DNA of 6,688 nt from Prevotella sp. UBA7594 (GCA_002490315.1 DLKG01000043.1:1-6688); one strand, 5' to 3'; positions 1 to 6,368 are shown, counted from the stretch's first letter. The notes: a model not told the origin generated them from the sequence alone. Numbers and translations are program-made.

Positions 1-41
1 AAATTTTAACGAACTATTGTAGTATACATTCCTATATTATT

Positions 42-97
42 GGGGTGGTGGGGTGTGATGGCTTGTGATGAGGGGTGTGATATAGTAGGGGTGTGAT
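42..97. repeat. G-rich short repeat, GGGGTGTGAT x3
   Basis: Three identical 10-bp copies of GGGGTGTGAT start at 50, 72 and 88, with a partial GGGGTGG at 42. Spacing is 22 and then 16 bp, so this is an interspersed cluster and not a clean tandem array. On the transcribed (minus) strand the motif reads ATCACACCCC. The four GGGG tracts (42-45, 50-53, 72-75, 88-91) have connecting loops of 4, 18 and 12 nt, which is too loose for a confident G-quadruplex call. It lies beyond the 3' end of the last fimbrillin gene. Function is unknown: a protein-binding site, a transcript-end structure or simple repeat drift are all possible. Confidence 0.6.
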
Positions 98-121
98 TAG
101 AGAATGAAGCGGTTGTCTCCT

Positions 122-172
122 GTCCGCCGACGATTTATTACGTCGGATTATAGACGAGGATTGTCGGCGGAC
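122..172. repeat. Inverted copy of the repeat core facing the REP-like array
   Basis: GTCCGCCGAC at 122-131 is the exact reverse complement of GTCGGCGGAC at 163-172, the core of the first REP-like unit. The two could form a 10-bp stem around a 31-nt loop. The left arm can alternatively fold locally, because CCGACG (127-132) pairs with CGTCGG (141-146) across an 8-nt AT-rich loop. The two structures are mutually exclusive. Opposite-facing REP units are typical of BIME-type arrays, so this may be the inverted end member of the array. A role is not shown. Confidence 0.55.
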
Positions 173-268
173 GGAAGACTGCCGCTAAATGTGATGTGGA
201 TTGTTGGCGGACGGGAGTCTGCCACTCCATGTGATGTGAATTGTCGGCTGACGGGAATCAGCCGCTCC
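159..268 (+). repeat. Tandem array of three REP-like palindromic units
   Basis: Units lie at 159-198, 199-238 and 239-268. The first two are full 40-bp units with 34 of 40 bases identical. The third matches over its first 30 bp and then stops, 4 bp before the stop codon of the minus-strand gene. Each unit carries a GGCGGAC-like arm, a 4-base GRRA loop and a complementary arm, followed by a CTCC-like tail (CTAA in the first). Unit 2 pairs as GGCGGAC/GTCTGCC around GGGA. Unit 3 pairs as CGGCTGA/TCAGCCG. No poly-T follows on either strand, so this is not a standard intrinsic terminator. Units of the same family occur at 1804-1833 and 4870-4924. Likely effects, from REP elements in other bacteria, are protection of the 3' end of mRNA or damping of read-through. 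Confidence 0.8.
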
Positions 269-272
269 AATA

Positions 273-1634
273 TTATTCAAGTTCGATGATGCGCTTCTCC
301 CACGGAGTGAGGGTAGCGTTAGCCTTGATTTCTTCAGGATCGGAAACAGAAATTACGATGTCGTACTCGTAGCCTTCCTGCCAAGCCTCGTCGGCGTGAT
401 TCTTGAATGACGGGTACACTTCGTACTGTGCCGACTTGTATACTACCTGAGGATTGTCGTCGTCCATGAAGTAGTCAACACGCAGACGGAAGACGCCCTT
501 GTTGGCGAGCTGCTCGTTCTCAGTGTTGAGATAGCCGTTGTCAACATAAGAGCCATCCTGGTTCTTCGTTGGCACAGGAATGAGGAAACCGTCGCCATAA
601 GAAACTGTGTCTTTCGCGCCGAGCACGATGGTGCTGTTGTCGATTACGTCGCCCTTGTAGTCGCACAATGAGAGAGCGGTGGCCTCCGTATTGTGGTTGT
701 TGGCAGTTGTCCAATCAACATTGAAAGAGCCCTCCTTGTCGGTAGACGCAGCCGCATCAGTCTTGAGGTTGGCGATGACAAGCGTACCAGCATCAGCAAC
801 GTTGAGGAGCTTCACGCTCTTGATGCCGAGATGCTCGATGCGGGTGTTGCCGCCGTTACCCTTCTGAAGGATGATGTTGAGCTTCATGAGCTTGTGCTTG
901 AAGGTCACGTTTGGCAAGTAGTTCTTGTAGTTGTACTCTGTGCCAGCCTCAATGTCGTCAGCCTTGTGACTGCGGAAGTACTTTGCACTGAAAGCCTCGT
1001 CAGCGTGCTTGTCGTCAGCAGGAACTACAGACTTACCCCAGATAATATCCTTCGTGCCGTCAATTCCAGTAATGTTAACACTGTACTTCTCGCCAGCCTG
1101 ATCGTGGTTGACAGTCTCGTTATAAGGATAATAGCCATAGAAAGAGTAGCTATACTGGCTACCCATCGGGTAGTAGTACTTCTCGCCAGCCTTGTTGCCA
1201 GTCTTGTCGTAGAAGCTGAGGCTTGTCACCTTCTTGCCCTTGGGCTGTCCGTCCTCACCAAGCTCACCGAGAGTGGGGTCAACGGCTGTTGTAGCGTCAG
1301 CCTTGATGTTCTCCATCCAAAGGAAGTTTGGGTTGTCGAAACCTGTCTTCCATGTAATGTCCTGCGTACCGTAGATTTTGCCAGTGGCGAGGCAGTAGAT
1401 GCCAAGGCCCTTGGCATCGAACGTGCCGTCGTAATTACCTTCCTCATCGCGGTTGCCAAGAGCGGCACGCGTCAAGTTGGCCTTCTGACCCACAGATAGC
1501 ATTACGGGAATGTCGCTATTGGCATCGCGCTCAATAGTGCTGTTGTTGTTGGCGCCTGCGAGGTCGTCGTCGTTGGCACAGCTCGTCATGAGCACTGCCG
1601 CAGCCATTCCCATAAGGAATAAATGCTTATTCAT
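273..1634 (-). CDS. Fimbrillin-like surface lipoprotein (third of three paralogues)
   Basis: A 453-aa protein with a lipoprotein signal peptide (residues 1-18) and lipobox L-M-T-S-C, giving lipidated Cys19. C-A-N-D-D-D follows, an acidic run like the surface-export signal of Bacteroidota lipoproteins. T-R-A at 55-57 sits where Arg-protease processing occurs in FimA/Mfa1-type pilins. Family landmarks, in order, are YYP...YSFYGYYPY (about 154-172), D-I-I-W-G-K (196-201), F-K-H (245-247), a G-T-L-V-I-A strand (about 283-288) and the C-terminal Y-E-Y-D-I-V-I-S-V then T-P-W (Trp445). Unlike its two upstream paralogues it ends only 8 residues after the Trp. The start is ATG at 1634 behind an AT-rich leader with no Shine-Dalgarno, usual in Bacteroidota. 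Expected role: an outer-membrane pilus subunit or capping/tip subunit. The family call is firm; the position in a pilus is an inference. Confidence 0.85.
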   Translation of the reverse strand: MNKHLFLMGMAAAVLMTSCANDDDLAGANNNSTIERDANSDIPVMLSVGQKANLTRAALGNRDEEGNYDGTFDAKGLGIYCLATGKIYGTQDITWKTGFDNPNFLWMENIKADATTAVDPTLGELGEDGQPKGKKVTSLSFYDKTGNKAGEKYYYPMGSQYSYSFYGYYPYNETVNHDQAGEKYSVNITGIDGTKDIIWGKSVVPADDKHADEAFSAKYFRSHKADDIEAGTEYNYKNYLPNVTFKHKLMKLNIILQKGNGGNTRIEHLGIKSVKLLNVADAGTLVIANLKTDAAASTDKEGSFNVDWTTANNHNTEATALSLCDYKGDVIDNSTIVLGAKDTVSYGDGFLIPVPTKNQDGSYVDNGYLNTENEQLANKGVFRLRVDYFMDDDNPQVVYKSAQYEVYPSFKNHADEAWQEGYEYDIVISVSDPEEIKANATLTPWEKRIIELE

Positions 1635-1698
1635 TTGTAAATCGATTAATTTTTGATTAAAACTGAAATGTATGATGGCATTGGAACTATTTTGCCCT

Positions 1699-1711
1699 TT
1701 AACGGCGTTAA
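1699..1711. promoter_or_regulatory. Perfect palindrome TTAACG-G-CGTTAA, possible operator
   Basis: Two perfect 6-bp arms surround a single central G, 65 bp upstream of the start of the minus-strand fimbrillin gene beginning at 1634. The compact form fits a dimeric regulator site better than an RNA hairpin, because a 1-nt loop cannot fold fully. A weak -7-like TACATTTC (minus strand, 1665-1672; Bacteroidota consensus TAnnTTTG) lies between it and the gene, but I see no matching -33 TTTG. The regulatory reading is a guess based on position and symmetry. No regulator gene is in the window. Confidence 0.3.
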
Positions 1712-1729
1712 GCTCTGTCCGCCATTACT

Positions 1730-1767
1730 GCCCAGGGCGTTAGCGATAAAGCCGAGCGTTACTGGGC
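1730..1767. repeat. Inverted repeat GCCCAG/CTGGGC with internal direct repeats
   Basis: GCCCAG (1730-1735) pairs perfectly with CTGGGC (1762-1767) across 26 nt. GCGTTA occurs inside at 1738-1743 and again at 1756-1761, and TTACTG occurs at 1725-1730 and 1759-1764. The stem is short and the loop long, so a stable structure is doubtful. The mixture of direct and inverted copies suggests decayed repeat sequence in the 251-bp gap between the second and third fimbrillin genes. Confidence 0.35.
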
Positions 1768-1803
1768 TTGAGGGATTTGTCCTTTCGTACACAAAGCCAT
1801 TTT

Positions 1804-1833
1804 GTGGAGCGGCGGACGGAAATCCGCCGCTCC
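1804..1833 (+). repeat. REP-like unit with a perfect 11-bp hairpin
   Basis: GGAGCGGCGGA (1806-1816) and TCCGCCGCTCC (1823-1833) are exact reverse complements around the loop CGGAAA. This is the best-preserved palindrome of the repeat family, with the outer GGAG/CTCC also paired, which the other copies have lost on the left side. It lies 52 bp beyond the stop codon of the minus-strand gene ending at 1886. Neither strand continues into a T-run, so it is not a canonical Rho-independent terminator. It may still stabilise the upstream transcript or reduce expression of the next gene. Orientation matches the copies at 159-268 and 4870-4924. Confidence 0.8.
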
Positions 1834-1885
1834 TATTGGCTCGTTGCAGAGTTGTTATTCCCTCATAATTGTAACTTACGCTACA

Positions 1886-3256
1886 TTATTCTGTAGGCTC
1901 AGTGAAGATGCCGTTGTTCGGGTCGCGGTCGTCATCGATGTCGATAGAGCCACCGTTCTCCCACGGCTGGAGAGTTGCAGTAACAACGATTTCCTCAAGA
2001 CCATAAACAGTGATAGTAACCTTGTAAGACTTGCCAGCCTCGAAGGTCTTCACGCCGTCAATCTTGATGTTTGACTTCTGCTGGAGTTTCTGCTCCTCAA
2101 CAGTGCCGTCGATGTTCTTAACAATCTTCTGAGCGAGATCGATAGTGAGAGGATAAGAAGCCTCACCAGGAGCTACGAGAAGAGCCTCACCTACAGAGAT
2201 AACATCACCAGTTGTGATGGGCTGACCCTCATCATCGGTATCCTTAGGCTGATCCTGGTCGTCAAGAGGCCAAGTTAGTTCAACCTCACGAAGAGGAACG
2301 AGTTTTTCGTTGTGGCTTGAGTTAGCCTGGTCGCGCTGCATGAGAGCGAGCGGAGTGGCAACGTCTTCAAAGTTGCCAGCGAATGTGAGGACAGGATCGG
2401 AAGCTACAGCGTCTGTGTGAGCAACGGTCAGCTGACCAGCAGTCTTAGAGTTAACAGAGATGCCAGTTACGCGAACAGCCTCAGTGTTTACGCCAGCGCC
2501 CTTGCCTGCAGCAGCCTTAGAACCTGCACGTACCTCGAATGTGAAACGCGAGAGGAGGTGCTTGAAGTTGATGTTAGGCTGAACGTCCTTACGGGCAGCG
2601 AATGCAGAATAGAAGTTGTCTTTATACTGACCGAGCTTCTGTATTTCCTCCTGAGAAGGCTCTGCCTTGCCAGCCATAATGTCCTGTGAACCGTTGATGT
2701 TGATGTCAACAACACGCTTAACGGCGTTGGCAGCGTCCTGAGTCTCATTGCCTTCAGCATCGAGAAGCTTAACGTCAGGAGTTGCGCCAGCGATGGCGTC
2801 ATCCACGCGATAGCCCCAGAAGTCATAGTTACCGGAAACAGGATAGTAGGCGATCTTGCCTGAAACTGTAGAAGCGATGCCACTTGACACGCCCTCTTCA
2901 TTACCAGTCTCGTCATTAACAGTCATCTTAGGAGCAGTGAACTTCTCGTTGTCGAACACAGCGGTACCAGCCTGATTACCGTTGATTTCTTCCGGAGTCT
3001 TGTAGTAGCCGAGCTCCATGCTACCCTTCTGAAGCATGTAAACCCAAAGATCCTGTCCTGCCCACACGTTGTTCTCGCCAGTGAGGTCACCGACAGTACC
3101 CGTACCACGAGTGCTAACGCCTACGTTAGAAGAAACGCCGAGCTGAATTTTCGGCTGTCCTGCGAGCTCCTCGCCGTTGCCGCCGAGGTTGTCTTCGTTC
3201 GAGCATGCTGTCAGCATACCAGCTGCAGCCAATGCAAGGAATAACATTTTTTTCAT
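1886..3256 (-). CDS. Fimbrillin-like surface lipoprotein (second of three paralogues)
   Basis: A 456-aa protein with signal peptide 1-17 and lipobox M-L-T-A-C (Cys18), followed by the acidic C-S-N-E-D-N. T-R-G at 49-51 is the likely Arg-protease processing site. Landmarks are YYPVSGNYDFWGYRVDD (137-153), NINGSQ-DIMAGK (186-197), F-K-H (231-233), G-Q-L-T-V-A and the C-terminal G-K-S-Y-K-V-T-I-T-V-Y-G-L-E, then Q-P-W (Trp432). A 24-residue tail rich in Asp follows, containing D-P-N-N. It is closer to the upstream paralogue (3317-4837) than to the downstream one: both share FxGYxVDD, VGxxLLVAP, VYGLE and the D/P/N tail. Start ATG at 3256 follows a very AT-rich leader. Expected role: a polymerising pilus subunit exported as an outer-membrane lipoprotein. 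Stalk versus tip cannot be decided from sequence alone. Confidence 0.87.
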   Translation of the reverse strand: MKKMLFLALAAAGMLTACSNEDNLGGNGEELAGQPKIQLGVSSNVGVSTRGTGTVGDLTGENNVWAGQDLWVYMLQKGSMELGYYKTPEEINGNQAGTAVFDNEKFTAPKMTVNDETGNEEGVSSGIASTVSGKIAYYPVSGNYDFWGYRVDDAIAGATPDVKLLDAEGNETQDAANAVKRVVDININGSQDIMAGKAEPSQEEIQKLGQYKDNFYSAFAARKDVQPNINFKHLLSRFTFEVRAGSKAAAGKGAGVNTEAVRVTGISVNSKTAGQLTVAHTDAVASDPVLTFAGNFEDVATPLALMQRDQANSSHNEKLVPLREVELTWPLDDQDQPKDTDDEGQPITTGDVISVGEALLVAPGEASYPLTIDLAQKIVKNIDGTVEEQKLQQKSNIKIDGVKTFEAGKSYKVTITVYGLEEIVVTATLQPWENGGSIDIDDDRDPNNGIFTEPTE

Positions 3257-3316
3257 AGTTACGAAAAATTTAATTAATAAATAAATAAAATACTTTCTAT
3301 GTTGTTTGCTCTTGTG
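3257..3316 (-). promoter_or_regulatory. AT-rich leader between two fimbrillin genes
   Basis: This 60-bp gap is almost entirely A and T near the downstream start, with repeated TTTA steps on the minus strand. It has no Shine-Dalgarno and no hairpin that could terminate transcription. It is the only complete space in the window without a REP-like unit. Best partial -7-like match is TAAATTTT close to the start codon, too close and too weak to call. It most likely serves as an unstructured AT-rich translation leader within one transcript, the usual arrangement in Bacteroidota. Confidence 0.4.
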
Positions 3317-4837
3317 TTAATAATTGGGAGTGATGTCCGGGTTGTTCGGATTCTCATCGGGATCAATCGGCGGCAGTTCCACCTCTTCCCATCCTTGAAC
3401 GCTACCGCCCATCTCTATCTTCTCCAGACCATACACACCAATCTTGATGTTGTACATATAGCCCTTCTTGAAAGAAGCTGTTCCTTCGCCAGCCATCTTC
3501 ACAGGAGTAATCTTGTACGTTGTTTTATGTTCATTGAGCGCACCGTTGGCCCCATCAGGGAAAGTGTATGTGAGCGTAACGACATAAGACTCCTGCGGAG
3601 CAACGAGCAGTCCGGCACCGACTTTCACAGCCTCAGCCATCTTTTCCTCGTTGGTAGGCACGTACTTGTCGGTAGCCTCCGGGTTAGGATTGTCAATCCA
3701 CTCATCCTTCCACACGACATTATAGCCGCCATTCCGCAGATGTGGAGTGTAAGGACCAACAATCTTTCTGCCCGAAGCGTCCGTAGTGATATTTCCCACC
3801 TCTCCGACGGCAAGTGGCTTTTGGATGTTGGAAACGCCATCCTCAGGATAGAACACGAGTCCGCAGTCTTCAAGTTTGCGGCTTGCCACAGTCAGTTTGC
3901 CGTGAGTGAGCGACTGCACGGAGATACCCGTGATAGTCACCTTCTTTGCGGAACTTGAGCCGGCGTAAGCCTGGAATTTCAGAAGCGTAAGTTGGTGCTT
4001 CATGTCGAGCACGGGATTAATGTTGCGGTGTGCGGCGTAAGTGCTGTAGTTGCCGGGGATGGAGAGAATCTTCTGGCGTTCCTCTTCCTGGATGTTAGAT
4101 GCGTTTGCGTAAACGCCATCTTCCTTGAAGTCGTCATCCGTGAGCGGTTTAGCATAGCCAGCAAGAATGTCCTGGTAGCCGTCGATGTTAATGTCGTATG
4201 AAATAGCGTCAGACTCACGCTGATAGCTGTTCACGTCAAGGTCGTCGACATAATATCCGAAGAAGTTATAGCCAACGTCTTGATAGCGGTCGCTGTAGTA
4301 GAGTTCGTCATTCCAATCTTTCACGAGCGATCCTGTAGTGCCGATATAAGTGTCCTCCTCAAAGCGGAATCCCATGCCAAGCTTATAGTCGGCACCATCA
4401 AGCAGGCACGATGTATGCTCAGAATCTGCGAAGTCAGAGTTGCCGTTAGTGGCGTACGAATAGCGGCGCATGGATGGAGCCTCAGTCAGCACGCCCTGTC
4501 CGCCCTTCGGGTCGTTGAAGTTGTAAGCGCGGAAAGCGAATACATTGAATGTGGATCCATAGTACTTGGCTTTGGATATGTCGTCAGCCTCCACAGCCTC
4601 GAACGCGCCCGTACCTCGTGTTCCTCTTGTGTCGGACACGATGGAGAAGTAGGCCGGATTGTTAGTGTAGAGCTTTATAGGAGTCTTGTCTATATTTATC
4701 TCCTCGTCATTCTTCGGCAGGTCGTCGGGGTTGGGTTCGTAGTTGAGTCCAGGATAGGAATCGTTGCACGAAGTGGTGAGCAACAGTGCGGCGACAACTG
4801 TGCTTAGAATGCCCGTTATTCTCATTGTTCGTTTCAT
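3317..4837 (-). CDS. Fimbrillin-like surface lipoprotein (first of three paralogues)
   Basis: A 506-aa protein and the longest of the three. The basic n-region M-K-R-T-M-R and hydrophobic stretch lead to lipobox L-T-T-S-C (Cys24). A Pro/Asp/Asn-rich stretch follows, without the tight acidic run of its paralogues. Two adjacent candidate Arg-processing sites, T-R-G-T-R-G at 70-75, lie about 20 residues later than in the other two. Landmarks are YNFFGYYVDD (190-199), NIDGYQ-DILAGY (217-228), M-K-H (279-281) in place of F-K-H, HGKLTVA, VGAGLLVAP, and the C-terminal Y-M-Y-N-I-K-I-G-V-Y-G-L-E then Q-G-W (Trp483). A 23-residue D/P/N tail follows, with N-P-N-N. An in-frame ATG at codon 5 is an alternative start. 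It lies 88 bp after the DUF5119-like gene and 60 bp before the next fimbrillin gene, so co-transcription is likely. Confidence 0.86.
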   Translation of the reverse strand: MKRTMRITGILSTVVAALLLTTSCNDSYPGLNYEPNPDDLPKNDEEINIDKTPIKLYTNNPAYFSIVSDTRGTRGTGAFEAVEADDISKAKYYGSTFNVFAFRAYNFNDPKGGQGVLTEAPSMRRYSYATNGNSDFADSEHTSCLLDGADYKLGMGFRFEEDTYIGTTGSLVKDWNDELYYSDRYQDVGYNFFGYYVDDLDVNSYQRESDAISYDINIDGYQDILAGYAKPLTDDDFKEDGVYANASNIQEEERQKILSIPGNYSTYAAHRNINPVLDMKHQLTLLKFQAYAGSSSAKKVTITGISVQSLTHGKLTVASRKLEDCGLVFYPEDGVSNIQKPLAVGEVGNITTDASGRKIVGPYTPHLRNGGYNVVWKDEWIDNPNPEATDKYVPTNEEKMAEAVKVGAGLLVAPQESYVVTLTYTFPDGANGALNEHKTTYKITPVKMAGEGTASFKKGYMYNIKIGVYGLEKIEMGGSVQGWEEVELPPIDPDENPNNPDITPNY

Positions 4838-4869
4838 ATGTGCTGTATTGTTGTTTTGCTTGTTTTTAT

Positions 4870-4924
4870 CGGCGGACGAGAGTCCTTATAATGTTTGTAT
4901 CGGCGAACGGGAGTCCACCGCTCC
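4870..4924 (+). repeat. Pair of degenerate REP-like units
   Basis: The first unit (from 4870) has CGGCGGAC-GAGA-GTCC and then breaks off into AT-rich sequence, leaving a 4-bp GGAC/GTCC hairpin. The second (4901-4924) has CGGCGAAC-GGGA-GTCCACCG-CTCC. Its two G-to-A changes relative to the consensus create C·A mismatches in the stem. Unit starts are 31 bp apart. The second ends one base before the stop codon of the minus-strand DUF5119-like gene (4926-4928), so on the mRNA it begins directly after translation ends. Orientation and the CTCC end facing the gene match the other copies. Confidence 0.72.
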
Positions 4925-4925
4925 T

Positions 4926-6368
4926 TTAGATATCGACATGTATGTCATCGGTGGATATCCAGCGGTCGAGGGCATCGCCCTGGCTGTCATCGCTGCCGAT
5001 GGTGTTGCCGTCGAGAATGATTTCGGCGGATATGTTGATAGTGCCGTGGTCACCATTCTTTCGCACGTAGCGACCGTCGGGCGTGACAGTAATGAGTTTC
5101 GCCTTGTTGAGCGTGTGGTAGAGATTGATTATGCCCTGCCATTTCTTCGGGTAGACGCGTCCTGTGCCGGGCTCCGTGACGTGGCTGTAGATGATTACCT
5201 GCATGATGCCAGGTCCGTAGATTTTCTTGCGCACGTCTTCTATCGACTCTCCGTAGCCGCGCTGCACATTGACGATGCCCGTGACATTGATGTTGCCTTG
5301 GCAACGTATGCGTGAGTTTGTGTTGGTGTCTTTGCCGTTAGCGTCTGCCAGCGAAGGCGTGATGGTGACGGGGAACATTATCTTGCTCGTCTTCGAGATA
5401 TCGAGGTAGCCCGTGTTGAGCATGATATGGTTGGGCACGCCGCTTATCTCCGCCCACACCTCGTCGATGGTAAACTTCACGTTCTTCGTGTCCTTGACGA
5501 TATTGAAGTTGATGTCGATGTCCTGCGAGAGCGTGCGCGGCTTGAAGCGTTGCGTCGTGAGCTGGTCGGAGGAGATGCTGACGATTTGCGTAGAGTCGTA
5601 GTAGAGCGTGCTGACGTCCGGGCGGATGTACTTCGCGTAGGGATTGAAGTCGTTCCATCCAAGCGTAGGTTTGTTGAGGTTGGGGTCGTCAACGTTGTAC
5701 TGCTTATAGGTGAAGCCTACGTTCTGCAGTGGCGACTCGGCAGCCGGAGAGTTAAGGAAATGATTGAGCTCTGAGTAGTCGAGTTGGTCGTTGCCGAGAG
5801 GGAACGTGACGAACTTGTATTCGCCAAGCTGCACATGTTCTACGGATTTCCACTCGTAGCGCTCATCAGGATTATTCGTGGACGGATCATCGGGCGTTGT
5901 CGGCTCCTCTGGATTGGCTGGATTGTCAGGATCAGTCGGTTCATCCGGATTGTCAGGATCAGTCGGTTCCTCCGGGTCAGATGGATCTACGACAGGAGTG
6001 TCGTCGCCGTCGGTTTCATCTGCGTATGCAGCGGAGAGTCGGCGAAGAGCGTTTGCAGATTCGTTTCCATCTGTCGATTCGTCGGGAGTGGCAGGCGTGT
6101 GTTGCTTGAGATCGTCAGGAATATCCGTACCTTCAAAGATGCACAGCCAGTTGTCGGATGTCCTGACAGCAGCAATCTGCTTCTGCTGCCCCACCACCTT
6201 ATATACAAGCACACCCATAGTGTCGGGCACGTCGGTACGCCCGTTCCAGTCATAGCTAAAATTCAATCCTGCCTGGTGAGGATGGGACTGCTCGCAAAGG
6301 TCTACTTCTGAACAGGCTGTGAGCGACGCGCCCAAAAGCAGGGCGCAGAGGATATGCTTACTGCTCAT
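4926..6368 (-). CDS. DUF5119-like surface lipoprotein, probable pilus accessory or anchor protein
   Basis: A 480-aa protein from ATG at 6368; an in-frame ATG at 6395 would give 489 aa and a more basic start. I prefer 6368 because AAGGAGG lies 6 nt before it and the signal peptide then begins at once (M-S-S-K-H, lipobox S-L-T-A-C, Cys19). The mature N-terminus has D-L-C-E-Q-S-H-P-H followed by F-S-Y-D-W and V-P-D-T-M-G-V-L-V-Y, the pattern I associate with DUF5119 lipoproteins found beside fimbrillin genes. Later come the DIDINFNIV strand and AEISGVPNHIMLNTGYL, also typical. A low-complexity D/E/P/T/N linker (about residues 118-169) splits the two halves, making the protein longer than I expect for the family. 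FimB/Mfa2-type anchor proteins are the main alternative. Family call is by recall of motifs, not by a search. Confidence 0.72.
   Translation of the reverse strand: MSSKHILCALLLGASLTACSEVDLCEQSHPHQAGLNFSYDWNGRTDVPDTMGVLVYKVVGQQKQIAAVRTSDNWLCIFEGTDIPDDLKQHTPATPDESTDGNESANALRRLSAAYADETDGDDTPVVDPSDPEEPTDPDNPDEPTDPDNPANPEEPTTPDDPSTNNPDERYEWKSVEHVQLGEYKFVTFPLGNDQLDYSELNHFLNSPAAESPLQNVGFTYKQYNVDDPNLNKPTLGWNDFNPYAKYIRPDVSTLYYDSTQIVSISSDQLTTQRFKPRTLSQDIDINFNIVKDTKNVKFTIDEVWAEISGVPNHIMLNTGYLDISKTSKIMFPVTITPSLADANGKDTNTNSRIRCQGNINVTGIVNVQRGYGESIEDVRKKIYGPGIMQVIIYSHVTEPGTGRVYPKKWQGIINLYHTLNKAKLITVTPDGRYVRKNGDHGTINISAEIILDGNTIGSDDSQGDALDRWISTDDIHVDI
5920..5973 (-). repeat. Two 27-bp direct repeats encoding a 9-residue D/E-P-T linker unit
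   Basis: Copies at 5920-5946 and 5947-5973 differ at a single base. Each encodes the 9-residue unit (D/E)-E-P-T-D-P-D-N-P. Degenerate continuations on both sides (N-P-E-E-P-T-T-P-D-D-P and D-P-S-D-P-E-E-P) show that the linker grew by in-frame duplication. The product is acidic, proline-rich and surely unstructured, separating the N-terminal part of the DUF5119-like lipoprotein from its main body. Copy number could change by slippage without a frameshift, because 27 is a multiple of 3. Confidence 0.85.

Noticed and set aside
159..268. Possible CRISPR array
   Set aside because: The 40-bp units are directly adjacent with no spacers, are diverged from each other and are internally palindromic. 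No cas gene is present.
104..289. 61-codon plus-strand open frame left of the last fimbrillin gene
   Set aside because: It is translated through the REP-like array, giving repeated G-G-R-E-S-A-type peptides that also appear in frames through the other repeat copies. It is a repeat artefact.
693..1499. 268-codon open frame on the plus strand opposite the last fimbrillin gene
   Set aside because: It lies wholly antisense to a clear lipoprotein gene, and its Val/Leu/Ser-rich translation is typical of the reverse complement of Asp/Asn/Lys/Glu-rich coding sequence. It has no signal or domain.
1665..1672. Bacteroidota -7 promoter element TACATTTC (minus strand) for the last fimbrillin gene
   Set aside because: Seven of eight positions fit TAnnTTTG, but there is no TTTG about 19-21 bp upstream, and the surrounding AT-rich sequence makes chance matches likely.
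1717..1817. Invertible promoter segment flanked by GTCCGCC and GGCGGAC
   Set aside because: The arms are only 7 bp, are explained by the REP-like repeat core, and no invertase gene is visible.
1806..1833. Rho-independent terminator after the second fimbrillin gene
   Set aside because: The hairpin is strong, but neither strand continues with a T-run, and the same unit recurs as a dispersed repeat family. Termination may occur but cannot be claimed.
3299..3958. 219-codon plus-strand open frame opposite the end of the first fimbrillin gene
   Set aside because: It is antisense to well-supported coding sequence, and its composition shows no coherent protein features.
4280..5315. Plus-strand open frames of 175 and 183 codons opposite the first fimbrillin and DUF5119-like genes
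   Set aside because: They are antisense shadows in the same sense: no recognisable domain and no plausible start context. The second crosses the REP-like units.
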